Assembly (NCBI RefSeq): GCF_028281565.1
Contig: NZ_JANQJQ010000010.1
Location: 1-64,000 of the forward strand
Reading direction: 5' to 3'
Length of the DNA: 64,000 nucleotides
Source: Seonamhaeicola sp.
GTDB taxonomy: Bacteria; Bacteroidota; Bacteroidia; Flavobacteriales; Flavobacteriaceae
A model generated the notes under the pieces. That model saw nothing but the letters and a program-made list of their open reading frames with translations. It did no database searches and was not told where the DNA came from. Positions 1-7,489 of the stretch are shown one piece after another (the stretch's first letter is position 1; each line of letters begins with the position of its first letter). Both the position numbers and the translations under genes were made by a program.

Positions 1-9
1 TAAAACTCA

Positions 10-966
10 TTATTCTTTATTGTTTTGTTCTTGTAATTGTTCTACTGCCTTAATTTGGTTTGCAAAGAAACTACTTTTTTCTGGATATTTCAAACTTAAA
101 ACCTTATAAGATTGAATTGCCTTTTTGTAGTTTTTTTGCTCTACATATATACGTGCTAAAGTCTCTGTCATTAAAGCCTCCGGCTTTATCATTTGTGCTT
201 TTGCCAGGTTGCCTTTTTTGTTTGAAGCAACCGACGGACTAATTTTAGGGTTTTTACTTATAAACTTATCAATCAGCTCAAACTTTTTGGCCTTATCCAG
301 GTCGGTTGCAGACGCTTTGTCTTCTTTTGCTTCCGGTTGTGTTTCAGGAGTTTTATGTTCCCTTTCAATAGGTTTAAACCTGGTAAGTTTTAGCCATTCG
401 TTGAAGGAGTGTTTTTCATTTTTGTCAAACTGAAGCGGTTTGCCTAAATTCAATATTTCTGTAGGCGATAATTCAGGTACTTCAGTGGTTTCTGCTGAGG
501 TTTCGATAACTTCAGATGCATCCAGGGCAAAACTGGTTGCCTTTTCAGGAAGGGGTTCCTTAGGCTCAAATAATGCCGGATCCAGAACACCTTTGGTTTC
601 TTTGATCTGTTGTTTTAAAGCGTCATCAACTTCAACACTTTTATTAACCGAAATATCTTCTACGGAAACATCAATATCTTTTAAATGTTCTGCGTTTTTC
701 TTTATGAATTGCGAAATTTCGTTTTGAATAAAGGCATCAGATGTAATAAAATCAAATAAGATACTGCGATCTGTGGTATAGGCAGCGGTTATTTTTAATT
801 CCTGATTGTACTTAAAACTACTTTGGTTTTTGAGCCCTTTAAGGTAAACGGCACGCGCCGATTGAAAATAAGGAAATTCATCAATAATAGCTCTTACAGC
901 TTCAGTTTGCTGATGTGTAATGTCTTGCGGATGCTGTAATATGTTTATAAAATCTGATGAATTCAT
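10..966 (-). CDS. TPR-like hypothetical protein
   Basis: About 318 residues with no signal peptide. The middle is acidic and low in complexity (roughly residues 115-230). The C-terminus (about 260-315) reads as a tetratricopeptide helical pair (ALMTETLARIYVEQKNYKKA followed by LKYPEKSSFFANQI), so protein-protein binding is plausible. I start at the ATG at 966; the reading frame also extends to a TTG at 978, which is less likely. It is the last of four minus-strand genes, downstream of lptE and a sigma-54 activator, which may hint at an envelope role. Its function is not recognised. The gene is complete, with a TAA stop. Confidence 0.75.
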   Translation of the reverse strand: MNSSDFINILQHPQDITHQQTEAVRAIIDEFPYFQSARAVYLKGLKNQSSFKYNQELKITAAYTTDRSILFDFITSDAFIQNEISQFIKKNAEHLKDIDVSVEDISVNKSVEVDDALKQQIKETKGVLDPALFEPKEPLPEKATSFALDASEVIETSAETTEVPELSPTEILNLGKPLQFDKNEKHSFNEWLKLTRFKPIEREHKTPETQPEAKEDKASATDLDKAKKFELIDKFISKNPKISPSVASNKKGNLAKAQMIKPEALMTETLARIYVEQKNYKKAIQSYKVLSLKYPEKSSFFANQIKAVEQLQEQNNKE

Positions 967-995
967 GGCTTTAGCCAAATGTAATCATTATTAAC

Positions 996-1023
996 GAGAT
1001 TCTTCACTTCGTTCAGAACGACA
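996..1023. repeat. REP-like intergenic repeat
   Basis: The core CTTCACTTCGTTCAGAACGA resembles a short element that I know as dispersed between genes of many Flavobacteriaceae. It lies between lptE and the TPR-like gene and contains the small palindrome GTTCAGAAC. It may act as a transcript-end hairpin. Recognition is from memory of the family, not from copies counted in this window. Confidence 0.4.
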
Positions 1024-1070
1024 ACGGCATTTAATGTTAACTGCCTATTTGGTAGCTGAGGCTCTCGAAG

Positions 1071-1577
1071 CTACCACCTGGCTAAAGTGGCATTAAAAAT
1101 ATCCTGTGTTAAACGATCTAAAATTTCCTCATGAGCCGTTTCTTTTTGAGCACCGACTAATTGGGAGCTACCGGGGAAATCATAGAAAAAAGAAAATGAT
1201 TGATCTAAATCGTCTTCTTCGTTATTTGTATTATAGAATCTCACTTTAACGGTAATGGTTAACCTGTTTTGAGCGGCTGTATTTTGAGCCGTAGCTGTTG
1301 TTGGCGCAATTCTATAATCTGTTATTTCTCCTTCGTAAATTAAATCGGCACCGGAAGGCTCTAACCTGTAATTTGTTTGATTTTGAATTAAATCTTGAAG
1401 CGTATTTTGAAATAGTAAATCCAAGCCGGGTTCAAATAACAAAGAGGTGTTTTCAAATCTGTCTACCTGAAATGTTTCTGCTATAATAGACGTTGGAGGC
1501 GTAAAGCTATATTGTACTTTACAGTTGGTGAAAGTTGAAAAGGTTAAAATTAAAAAGAGATATTTTATGTGTTTCAT
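1071..1577 (-). CDS. lptE: LptE-like LPS assembly lipoprotein
   Basis: 168 residues. The N-terminal signal peptide ends in a lipobox (FTNC, Cys19), so this is an outer-membrane lipoprotein. The body has the LptE pattern of a short beta-rich fold: a Y-x-F-T-P-P start, the strand ADLIYEGEITDYRI near the middle, and a C-terminal helix ending in DIFNATLARW. In this family it partners LptD, the beta-barrel that inserts lipopolysaccharide into the outer leaflet. The length is normal. The gene order sigma-54 activator-lptE-TPR protein is common in flavobacteria. A 7-bp inverted repeat (GGTAGCT/AGCTACC, 1051-1075) overlaps the stop codon. Confidence 0.88.
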   Translation of the reverse strand: MKHIKYLFLILTFSTFTNCKVQYSFTPPTSIIAETFQVDRFENTSLLFEPGLDLLFQNTLQDLIQNQTNYRLEPSGADLIYEGEITDYRIAPTTATAQNTAAQNRLTITVKVRFYNTNNEEDDLDQSFSFFYDFPGSSQLVGAQKETAHEEILDRLTQDIFNATLARW

Positions 1578-1587
1578 TCGATTTAAA

Positions 1588-1614
1588 AGACACTTCGACT
1601 GCGCTCAGTGTGAC
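1588..1614. repeat. REP-like palindromic repeat
   Basis: ACACT at 1590-1594 pairs with AGTGT at 1607-1611 around TCGACTGCGCTC. The ...CTTCGACTGCGCTCAG... core recurs in variant form at 17513, 20822 and 21063 in this window. It sits between lptE and the sigma-54 activator gene and is probably a dispersed intergenic repeat of flavobacteria. Confidence 0.55.
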
Positions 1615-1704
1615 ATTATGTTAGTTGTTTTAAAACGATTCCTTTTTTATAATGTTGTAATAGTTAGTTATACTGAATACTGCGACTGCCAACTGTATAC
1701 TGTT

Positions 1705-2973
1705 TTAAAGATCGTATTGTTTAATCTTCCTATATAAAGTACGTTCGCTGATGCCCAATTCGGCAGCTGCTAATTTACGCTTTCCATTGTGACGTTCAAG
1801 CGATTTTTTAATTAATTCCAGTTCTTTATCATGTAATGACAATGTTTCCTCTTCTTCAATCTCTTCGGCAAAATGATATTTGTCCTGGACATTTTCAACC
1901 TGCTCATGATTTGTAACGTGCTCCGGGATGGATAAAACTTCGGTTTCCTGAACCGGTTCTTCATAAACCGTATTATCAGTATCGTCCTCACCATAGATCT
2001 TTTGGATGAGGTGCTCGTGATCTTTCTCAACTTCTTTAACATTACCGCTTTTCATGAGTTCCATGGTGAGTTTCTTTAGATCGTTTAAATCGCTTTTCAT
2101 GTCGAATAAAACTTTATAAAGAATCTCACGTTCGCTGCTAAAATCACTTTCAGATTTTGATGTTTTAACAACCGCTGGCAAATTAGTGCCTGAAGTTGGT
2201 AAATAACTGCGAAGTGTCTCGGCTGAAATCGTTCTGTTTTGCTCCAAGACCGAAAGCTGTTCGGCTATATTTCGTAACTGACGGACATTACCGCTCCAAC
2301 GATATTTGGTTAAAATTTGAACTGCGTTATCAGTTAACTTAACAGTAGGCATCTTGTATTTCAAGGCAAAGTCACTGGCAAATTTCCTGAAAAGCAAATG
2401 AATATCTTCCTGTCTTTCACGCAGCGGTGGCAGATGAATTTCAACGGTGCTTAATCGATAGTACAGGTCTTCCCTGAACTTTTCTTTTTCAATGGCCTCA
2501 AACATATTCACGTTCGTGGCGGCCACAATACGTACATTGGTTTTTTGTACCTTACTGGAGCCTACTTTTATAAACTCGCCATTTTCTAAAACACGTAATA
2601 AACGCACTTGAGTGGTGAGTGGTAATTCCCCAACTTCATCAAGGAAAATGGTACCGCCATCGGCTACTTCAAAATAACCGCTACGGGTTTGTGTAGCACC
2701 TGTAAAAGCCCCTTTTTCATGACCAAAAAGTTCACTGTCTATGGTACCTTCAGGAATAGCGCCACAGTTTACAGCTATGTATTTATTGTGTTTTCTATGT
2801 GATAATTGATGTATTATTTTTGGAATACTTTCTTTACCTACACCACTTTCACCGGTGACCAACACCGAAATGTCTGTTGGTGCCACCTGGATGGCTTTTT
2901 CAATGGCACGATTTAGTGATGGCGTATTACCAATAATACCAAAACGTTGTTTTATTGCTTGAACTGATTCCAT
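1705..2973 (-). CDS. Sigma-54-interacting AAA+ transcriptional activator
   Basis: 422 residues. The AAA+ domain fills about residues 12-250: Walker A GESGVGKE (41-48), the GAFTGA sigma-54 contact loop (about 88-93) and Walker B GGTIFLDE (106-113). A Fis-type helix-turn-helix lies at the C-terminus (about 380-420, ELGISERTLYRKIK). There is no N-terminal receiver, GAF or PAS domain, so activity must be controlled by another protein, by abundance, or through the long acidic linker (about 270-380) between ATPase and HTH. It should activate RpoN-dependent promoters. Its position directly upstream of lptE suggests, without proving, a link to envelope functions. Confidence 0.93.
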   Translation of the reverse strand: MESVQAIKQRFGIIGNTPSLNRAIEKAIQVAPTDISVLVTGESGVGKESIPKIIHQLSHRKHNKYIAVNCGAIPEGTIDSELFGHEKGAFTGATQTRSGYFEVADGGTIFLDEVGELPLTTQVRLLRVLENGEFIKVGSSKVQKTNVRIVAATNVNMFEAIEKEKFREDLYYRLSTVEIHLPPLRERQEDIHLLFRKFASDFALKYKMPTVKLTDNAVQILTKYRWSGNVRQLRNIAEQLSVLEQNRTISAETLRSYLPTSGTNLPAVVKTSKSESDFSSEREILYKVLFDMKSDLNDLKKLTMELMKSGNVKEVEKDHEHLIQKIYGEDDTDNTVYEEPVQETEVLSIPEHVTNHEQVENVQDKYHFAEEIEEEETLSLHDKELELIKKSLERHNGKRKLAAAELGISERTLYRKIKQYDL

Positions 2974-3063
2974 TTATTTTTTTAAGATTTGAGATTGCAG
3001 AAAAAGAGAAAAGACATTCGTAGTCTTTGTTCTTTTATCTTTAGTCTTTATTCTTTTTTCTTT

Positions 3064-4512
3064 TTAGTTGTTTTCTGAATACCCAACTGCCTCACCAATT
3101 AAAGTGGCACTGGTGCAATCGGTTACTTTTACATTGACAAAATCACCTGCTTTATAGTGTTCTTTAGAGAAAACCACCACGGTGTTCTGGCTGTTTCTGC
3201 CGGCCCAATGTTCATTGGATTTTTTTGATTCCTTCTCAATCAGAACTTCTACAGTTTTTCCTAATTGGGCTTCGGTTCTTAATTTACTGTGCTTTTGTTG
3301 AAGCGCGATGATTTCATTTAATCGTCGTTTTTTAACTTCCAGAGGAATATCGTCTTCCAGCTTACGTTCAGCTAGTGTACCCGGCCTTTCGGAGTAGGCA
3401 AACATAAACCCGAAATCGTACTTCACATATGCCATCAAACTTAAGGTATCCTGATGATCTGCTTCCGTCTCCGTTGGGAAACCGGCAATCATATCCTGGC
3501 TTATGGCACAATCCGGAATAATACTTCTGATATTATCAATCAACTCAAAATACTCCTCACGGGTATGCTGACGATTCATTTCTTTTAGAATGCGATTGCT
3601 CCCGCTCTGCACAGGCAAATGAATGTACTTACAAATATTGTCGTACTTCGCCATGGTTTCAATAACATCTAAGGTCATATCTTGCGGATTAGATGTTGAA
3701 AAACGGAAACGCATTTTAGGCTGCGCCTCAGCACACATGGATAGTAATTGTGCAAAATTTACAGCAGTTGCTTTTTGGATATCGCCGGCTTTGTCGAAGT
3801 CTTTTTTAAGTCCGCCTCCATACCAAAGGAAACTGTCTACATTTTGCCCGAGGAGTGTTACTTCTTTATACCCTTTATTCCACAGATCGTTTACTTCTTC
3901 AATAATACTCTGAGGATCTCTGCTGCGCTCTCTGCCACGAGTAAACGGCACAACGCAAAACGTGCACATATTATCACAGCCACGGGTAATAGATACAAAA
4001 GCTGTAACACCGTTACTGTCTAAACGCACAGGAGAAATATCGCCATAAGTTTCCTCTTTTGAAAGGATCACATTAATTGCGTCTCTGCCTTCATCAACTT
4101 CAGCTAAAAGGTTAGGTAAGTCTTTGTAGGCATCCGGCCCCACCACCAGGTCCACAATTTTCTCTTCCTCAAGAAACTTACTTTTTAGGCGTTCTGCCAT
4201 ACAGCCCAGGACACCAACTTTCATATTCGGGTTGCTTTCCTGTTTAACAGCATTATATTTTTCCAAACGTTTACGAACCGTTTGTTCTGCTTTATCTCTA
4301 ATAGAGCAGGTGTTTACCAAAACCAAATCGGCTTCTTCTAAGTTTTGAGTCGTGTTGTAACCTTGTCCGTTAAGAATAGAGGCTACTATTTCACTATCAG
4401 AAAAATTCATTTGACAACCGTAACTTTCAATGAACAACTTACGTTTGTTGCCTTCCTTTTGCTCTAAAACTAAAGATTCGCCCTGTTTTTTTTCGTCTAT
4501 AATCTTTTCCAT
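3064..4512 (-). CDS. miaB: tRNA-2-methylthio-N6-dimethylallyladenosine synthase MiaB
   Basis: 482 residues. This radical-SAM methylthiotransferase converts i6A37 to ms2i6A37 in tRNAs reading UNN codons. The N-terminal MTTase domain carries the three cluster cysteines Cys33 ([13 protein letters not shown]), Cys69 ([10 protein letters not shown]) and Cys104 (LGCMAER). The radical-SAM cluster motif is CDNMCTFC (Cys179, Cys183, Cys186). A C-terminal TRAM domain covers about residues 410-478. The length is typical with a slightly long N-terminus, and all key residues are present. The next minus-strand gene, the sigma-54 activator, begins 90 bases downstream. Confidence 0.97.
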   Translation of the reverse strand: MEKIIDEKKQGESLVLEQKEGNKRKLFIESYGCQMNFSDSEIVASILNGQGYNTTQNLEEADLVLVNTCSIRDKAEQTVRKRLEKYNAVKQESNPNMKVGVLGCMAERLKSKFLEEEKIVDLVVGPDAYKDLPNLLAEVDEGRDAINVILSKEETYGDISPVRLDSNGVTAFVSITRGCDNMCTFCVVPFTRGRERSRDPQSIIEEVNDLWNKGYKEVTLLGQNVDSFLWYGGGLKKDFDKAGDIQKATAVNFAQLLSMCAEAQPKMRFRFSTSNPQDMTLDVIETMAKYDNICKYIHLPVQSGSNRILKEMNRQHTREEYFELIDNIRSIIPDCAISQDMIAGFPTETEADHQDTLSLMAYVKYDFGFMFAYSERPGTLAERKLEDDIPLEVKKRRLNEIIALQQKHSKLRTEAQLGKTVEVLIEKESKKSNEHWAGRNSQNTVVVFSKEHYKAGDFVNVKVTDCTSATLIGEAVGYSENN

Positions 4513-4544
4513 AATATACTTGAACCGGTTATGGTCAATATTCG

Positions 4545-4570
4545 TGCCTGCCTGCCGGAAGGCAGGTGCA
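4545..4570. repeat. Short GC-rich palindrome
   Basis: CCTGCC (4551-4556) and GGCAGG (4561-4566) form a stem around a GGAA loop in otherwise AT-rich DNA, upstream of miaB. The same TGCC/GGCA core appears in the palindrome at 16006. There is no T-run, so I call it a repeat and not a terminator. Confidence 0.5.
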
Positions 4571-4711
4571 AAGATACAATTAATTTAGGTTTTCTGACAA
4601 AGTGGCAGGTTCTAATTTTAAGTTAAATATTAAAATTTTGAATGGTTTTTCGCGCAACCATTTCAGAAATAAAGTATCTAGTAAATAAAAAAACCAGCTA
4701 TCCTGAGAATT

Positions 4712-5155
4712 ATGATCAAATTGACTAAAACTGTACTGTTCTTTTTTGTTATATCCTTTTGTTTTTTTAATACGCAATGTGAAGATGATGATGTAGTAGG
4801 GGATTTGATTTGTGATCTTTCTACTATTGTCAGTGCGTCTGAATACAATAATTTGAATTCAGACAATTTTGCGTTTATAGATGCTGAAATAGACGGCGAT
4901 TGTTTAGCGATTACCATCGGAGCTTCGGGTTGTGATGGCAATACCTGGGAATTCAGTTTAGTGGACTCGGGAGCTGTTGCCGAATCATCCCCTGAACAAC
5001 GGTACTTAAAATTGGATTTTGACAATAATGAAGACTGTCTGGCCTATTTTGAAAGAGTAATAACGTTTGACTTAAGCCCAATCAGAGTTGAAGGTAGTAG
5101 CAAAATAATACTTCATATTCATGGTTTGGACGAGTCCTTAGAGTATTCTTATTAA
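4712..5155 (+). CDS. Small hypothetical lipoprotein
   Basis: 147 residues. A hydrophobic signal segment (residues 1-20) is followed by a probable lipobox (NTQC) and then an acidic EDDD run, the usual surface-export-like signature of Bacteroidota lipoproteins. The mature part is beta-rich and has further cysteines (CDL, GDCL, SGCDG, EDCL) that could form disulfides. I do not recognise the family. It lies 36 bases upstream of the LVIVD-repeat lipoprotein on the same strand, so the two probably form an operon ending at the terminator at 6466. Confidence 0.75.
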   Translation: MIKLTKTVLFFFVISFCFFNTQCEDDDVVGDLICDLSTIVSASEYNNLNSDNFAFIDAEIDGDCLAITIGASGCDGNTWEFSLVDSGAVAESSPEQRYLKLDFDNNEDCLAYFERVITFDLSPIRVEGSSKIILHIHGLDESLEYSY

Positions 5156-5191
5156 TATCAACTATAAACAATCATACAAAAACTAAACGCT

Positions 5192-6445
5192 ATGAAACTA
5201 AACCGTATTTTTTTAACAGTTATCCTTTCCATCGTCTTATGCGCTTGTAATAATAACGATGATGAAGATTTAGACCTTGTTGCTGTAGCTACTCCAGAAT
5301 TTGTTAGTAAGACAGAATTTAGGAAAATGGTAGACATTGGGGCACCAAAACCAATTGTGCAAGCGGGTAAAATTTATGCCTATGGTCATTATATTTTTGT
5401 AAATGACGTTAATAAAGGGGTCCATATAATAGATAACACCAACCCGAAATCGCCAAGCGCTATTAAATATATAAACATACCGGGTAATGAAGATATTTCC
5501 ATAAAAAACAATTATTTATATGCCGATAGTGCTACGGATCTGGTAGTTTTTAATATTTCGGATATTAACAATATCACCCAGGTAGAGCGATTGGAAAACG
5601 TGTTTGAAATTTATAACTACAACATTCCGGAAGAAGCAGTAGCCACTGATTTTGGTGATTATGATTGGGAAACAGATATCATATTAGGTTGGAAACTTGA
5701 GCAAAAGCCTAGTGAAGAAGTTGATCCCAATATTTGGATAGAAAGAGGTATGATCTTTAATGATGCCGTTATGGCTGCTGCTGCCGAATCTAATGTAGGC
5801 GTGGGTGGCTCTTTGGCGCGTTTTCAAATAAAAGACAACTATTTATATACAGTGGGGTCTTATAGTATGGCCATTTTCAATATTCAGGACCTGGCAAACC
5901 CTGAATTAGAGAACACCCAATATGCAGGGTGGAATATTGAAACCATGTTTGAAGCCGATGATTACCTGTATTTGGGAAGTACCAACGGTATGTATATTTA
6001 TGACTTAAATAACCCGGCTGCACCGGCGTATGTGTCTGAATTTGTGCATTGGGAAGGCTGTGACCCGGTAGTTGTTGATGGTGATTATGCGTATTTAACA
6101 CTTAGAGGAGGTAACCTTTGCGGGCAATTGGAAAGCGTTCTGGAAGTCATAGATATTAGCGACAAAACTAATCCAACCTTAGCAAAACGCTATACGCTGG
6201 ATAACCCTTATGGCTTGGGGATAAAAGACAATATGCTCTTTGTGTGCGATGGTACTTCCGGCTTAAAACTTTTTGATAGAAATACACCCGTGGACCTAAA
6301 CTTGGTAAGAACCATAGGCAATATTCAGGCAACCGATGTTATTCCTTTAGAGAACAGTCTGGTAATGATAGGCGATAACACCCTGTATCAATATAAATAT
6401 ATAGGTGACAATATTAGCTTTTTAAGCTCATTTTCACTCAATTAA
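5192..6445 (+). CDS. LVIVD-repeat beta-propeller lipoprotein
   Basis: 417 residues. The signal peptide ends in LCAC followed by NNNDDEDLD, marking a lipoprotein with an acidic export-like tail. The mature chain consists of repeated strands of LVIVD type (GVHIIDNTNPKSPS, LVVFNISDINNITQ, MAIFNIQDLANPEL, MYIYDLNNPAAPA, LEVIDISDKTNPT), predicting a beta-propeller. Such proteins are cell-surface or periplasmic; no enzyme activity is indicated. It probably forms an operon with the small lipoprotein upstream. A strong terminator follows. Confidence 0.85.
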   Translation: MKLNRIFLTVILSIVLCACNNNDDEDLDLVAVATPEFVSKTEFRKMVDIGAPKPIVQAGKIYAYGHYIFVNDVNKGVHIIDNTNPKSPSAIKYINIPGNEDISIKNNYLYADSATDLVVFNISDINNITQVERLENVFEIYNYNIPEEAVATDFGDYDWETDIILGWKLEQKPSEEVDPNIWIERGMIFNDAVMAAAAESNVGVGGSLARFQIKDNYLYTVGSYSMAIFNIQDLANPELENTQYAGWNIETMFEADDYLYLGSTNGMYIYDLNNPAAPAYVSEFVHWEGCDPVVVDGDYAYLTLRGGNLCGQLESVLEVIDISDKTNPTLAKRYTLDNPYGLGIKDNMLFVCDGTSGLKLFDRNTPVDLNLVRTIGNIQATDVIPLENSLVMIGDNTLYQYKYIGDNISFLSSFSLN

Positions 6446-6465
6446 AACAACTAACACTATGAGAG

Positions 6466-6492
6466 AAAATCTGCCTTCGGGCAGATTTTTTT
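6466..6492 (+). terminator. Rho-independent terminator
   Basis: AAAATCTGC pairs with GCAGATTTT around CTTCGG and is followed by a T-run. It lies just after the LVIVD lipoprotein stop. Confidence 0.9.
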
Positions 6493-6566
6493 GTTTGCAC
6501 CTGTAACAAATTGTAAAAAACGGTTACCTTTATTGTATACAATATTTACTAACCAAAAACAATAAA

Positions 6567-7349
6567 ATGAATTCCGTTGACACTTTAATTGAAAAGATAA
6601 ATGGTGCCAAAGCCTTAGATTTTGGTGACATTTTTAGTAATTCTATTGAACTTTTTAAAAAGACCTGGCTTCAAGGGTTTTTACTCCAGGTATTCACTGT
6701 TATAGTCATGTTGCCTTTAATAATTGTTCTTTATATTCCTTTAATAGGAATGATCATAGCGCAGCAAGAAAGTGGTTATGCCAATACCGAAGCATTTGAG
6801 AGCTTTTTTGCAGGTATGTCCTTTCTATATGTATTGTTCATAATAGTTGGATCATTAGTGTTAGGTGCCGTTTCTGTTGCATTAAATGCCGGTTTTTATA
6901 GAATTATGAAGAAACTGGATCATGATGAACAAGTGTCTACTTCTGATTTTTTTCATTTCATCAAAGGAAAATATCTATCTAAAGTGTTTGTCTTAATGTT
7001 AGTGTCTTTTGGAATTGCAGTTTTAGCAACTTTGCTATGTTATTTGCCAATTTTTTATGTCATGGTGCCCTTATCATTGTTCGCCATTGTATTTGCTTTT
7101 AATCCCGATTTTAGTGTAGGTGACATTGTAAAAGTCAGTTTTAAACTGGGGAATAAAAAATGGTTATTGATCTTTGGGTTATTAATAGTTTCAGGATTAT
7201 TAGCAGAAATAGTTGGGATATTGTTATGCGGTATAGGGTTGTTGTTTACAGCTGCTTTTCCGTACCACCCAATTTATTTTGTATATAAAGAATCCATTGG
7301 ATTTGAAGAAACCACCGCCATTGAAGAAATAGGTACTATTACCGAATAA
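6567..7349 (+). CDS. Polytopic membrane protein, unknown function
   Basis: 260 residues with about five or six hydrophobic helices (roughly residues 38-66, 86-113, 140-185 in two segments, 200-235). A soluble N-terminus (ALDFGDIFSNSIELFKKTW) resembles the start of glycerophosphoryl-diester-phosphodiesterase-type or DUF4013-like membrane proteins of Bacteroidota. It has no catalytic motif and the function is unknown. It stands alone, bounded by a terminator on each side. Confidence 0.75.
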   Translation: MNSVDTLIEKINGAKALDFGDIFSNSIELFKKTWLQGFLLQVFTVIVMLPLIIVLYIPLIGMIIAQQESGYANTEAFESFFAGMSFLYVLFIIVGSLVLGAVSVALNAGFYRIMKKLDHDEQVSTSDFFHFIKGKYLSKVFVLMLVSFGIAVLATLLCYLPIFYVMVPLSLFAIVFAFNPDFSVGDIVKVSFKLGNKKWLLIFGLLIVSGLLAEIVGILLCGIGLLFTAAFPYHPIYFVYKESIGFEETTAIEEIGTITE

Positions 7350-7369
7350 AAATTTTTAACAATACATTT

Positions 7370-7408
7370 AAAAGCCCGTGTTTACTAAGTTTAACACGGG
7401 CTTTTTTT
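7370..7408 (+). terminator. Rho-independent terminator
   Basis: AAAGCCCGTGTT pairs with AACACGGGCTTT around a TACTAAGTTT-like loop, followed by T7. It separates the membrane-protein gene from topA. Confidence 0.92.
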
Positions 7409-7462
7409 GAAAATTATTATACAGATAATCTATAAAATGCAGCAGATAAACTTTTTTTCATA

Positions 7463-7470
7463 TACATTTG
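7463..7470 (+). promoter_or_regulatory. Candidate -7 box of topA
   Basis: TACATTTG matches the Bacteroidota -7 consensus TAnnTTTG and lies 19 bases before the topA ATG. No TTG is present at the expected -33 spacing, so this is a weak call. Confidence 0.4.
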
Positions 7471-7489
7471 TAGCTTCAAAAACGGATGT

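Noticed and set aside
1051-1075. Terminator at the end of lptE
   Set aside because: Only a 7-bp stem with an 11-base loop and no T-run; noted as an inverted repeat only.
4580-4777. 65-residue minus-strand open frame upstream of miaB
   Set aside because: Overlaps the start of the plus-strand lipoprotein gene and shows no domain or signal peptide; chance frame.
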